From Oscillospiraceae bacterium (GTDB taxonomy: Bacteria > Bacillota > Clostridia > Oscillospirales > Ruminococcaceae), in the NCBI GenBank assembly GCA_020024475.1, contig JAHHTS010000128.1, positions 1 through 5,595 of the forward strand: DNA of 5,595 nt, written 5' to 3'. The notes below the pieces were generated by a model. The model was not told where the DNA came from. It saw only the letters and a list, made by a program, of their open reading frames with translations, and did no database searches. Positions 5,531 to 5,595 of this stretch are shown in pieces. A program made the position numbers and the translations under genes. The first letter of the stretch is position 1. The number at the start of each line of letters is the position of its first letter.

Positions 5531-5595
5531 TTGATTATCAATATTTTAAAGCTTAACAGGTAGACTATTCAAAAATTTACTTGTTTTTTGCGGAA
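5531..5595. repeat. Right copy of ~60-base direct repeat, reaching the window edge
   Basis: Positions 5531-5590 match 163-222 without gaps, with TTGATTATCAAT identical at the start and 21 identical bases at 5569-5589. The repeat may continue past the window. Read on the minus strand, the last 27 bases (5595 to 5569) give FRKKQVNF followed by TGA, parallel to FFAKKQVNF and TGA in the left copy. This may therefore be the 3' end of a minus-strand gene that enters from the right, convergent with the DUF262 operon; only nine codons are visible, so this is weak. Confidence 0.7.

Overview
The window looks like an accessory (defence-type) region of a member of the Bacteroidota, probably Bacteroidales. 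The reasons are the AT-rich genes without clear Shine-Dalgarno sites, a perfect TAnnTTTG -7 box (785-792) in front of the regulator gene, and the style of the HipB/HipA remnant. The species cannot be told from the sequence.

Layout. Positions 1-162 hold no convincing gene but contain a long AT-rich hairpin (42-113). Positions 163-222 are one copy of a roughly 60-base imperfect direct repeat; the second copy is at 5531-5590, running to the right edge, so the genes lie between two repeats. Positions 223-592 are a GC-richer stretch (about 44% in the part I counted) with only doubtful short reading frames, ending in an 11-bp perfect inverted repeat (546-592). Positions 603-712 hold four copies of a TGGAAAAGTGTA-like motif spaced 31-33 bases. 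An inverted repeat (727-745) and a promoter element lead to a small XRE-family regulator of HipB type (816-1136, about 45% GC). Directly behind it, three bases after its stop, is what I read as the first codons of a destroyed hipA gene (1140-1193): MKRLYVFTNFE, a stop at codon 12, then LPAPLL in the same frame, after which the likeness ends.

The main content is a two-gene operon of DUF262 (GmrSD/ParB-like) proteins at about 30% GC. The first (1303-3045, 580 aa) has the complete set: N-terminal DUF262 NTP/DNA-sensing domain with IPNYQRGYVW and DGQQRTT, a helical middle, and a C-terminal DUF1524 HNH nuclease domain with EHIYPKS and GNLVLL...N...N. The second (3035-5311, 758 aa) overlaps the first by 11 bases. 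It has the DUF262 domain with IPDLQRDYCW and DGQQRITT, but the HNH domain is absent and an unassigned, tryptophan-rich C-terminal region stands in its place. A hairpin at 5481-5513 probably ends the operon.

Interpretation. The pair is best read as a probable type IV-like, modification-sensing anti-phage restriction system with one nuclease-bearing and one nuclease-free DUF262 subunit. It seems to have landed behind, and disrupted, a hipBA toxin-antitoxin locus, leaving an orphan HipB that may now influence the operon. The motifs are seen directly; the restriction role follows from the known families (GmrSD, SspE, BrxU); the partnership and the history are inference.
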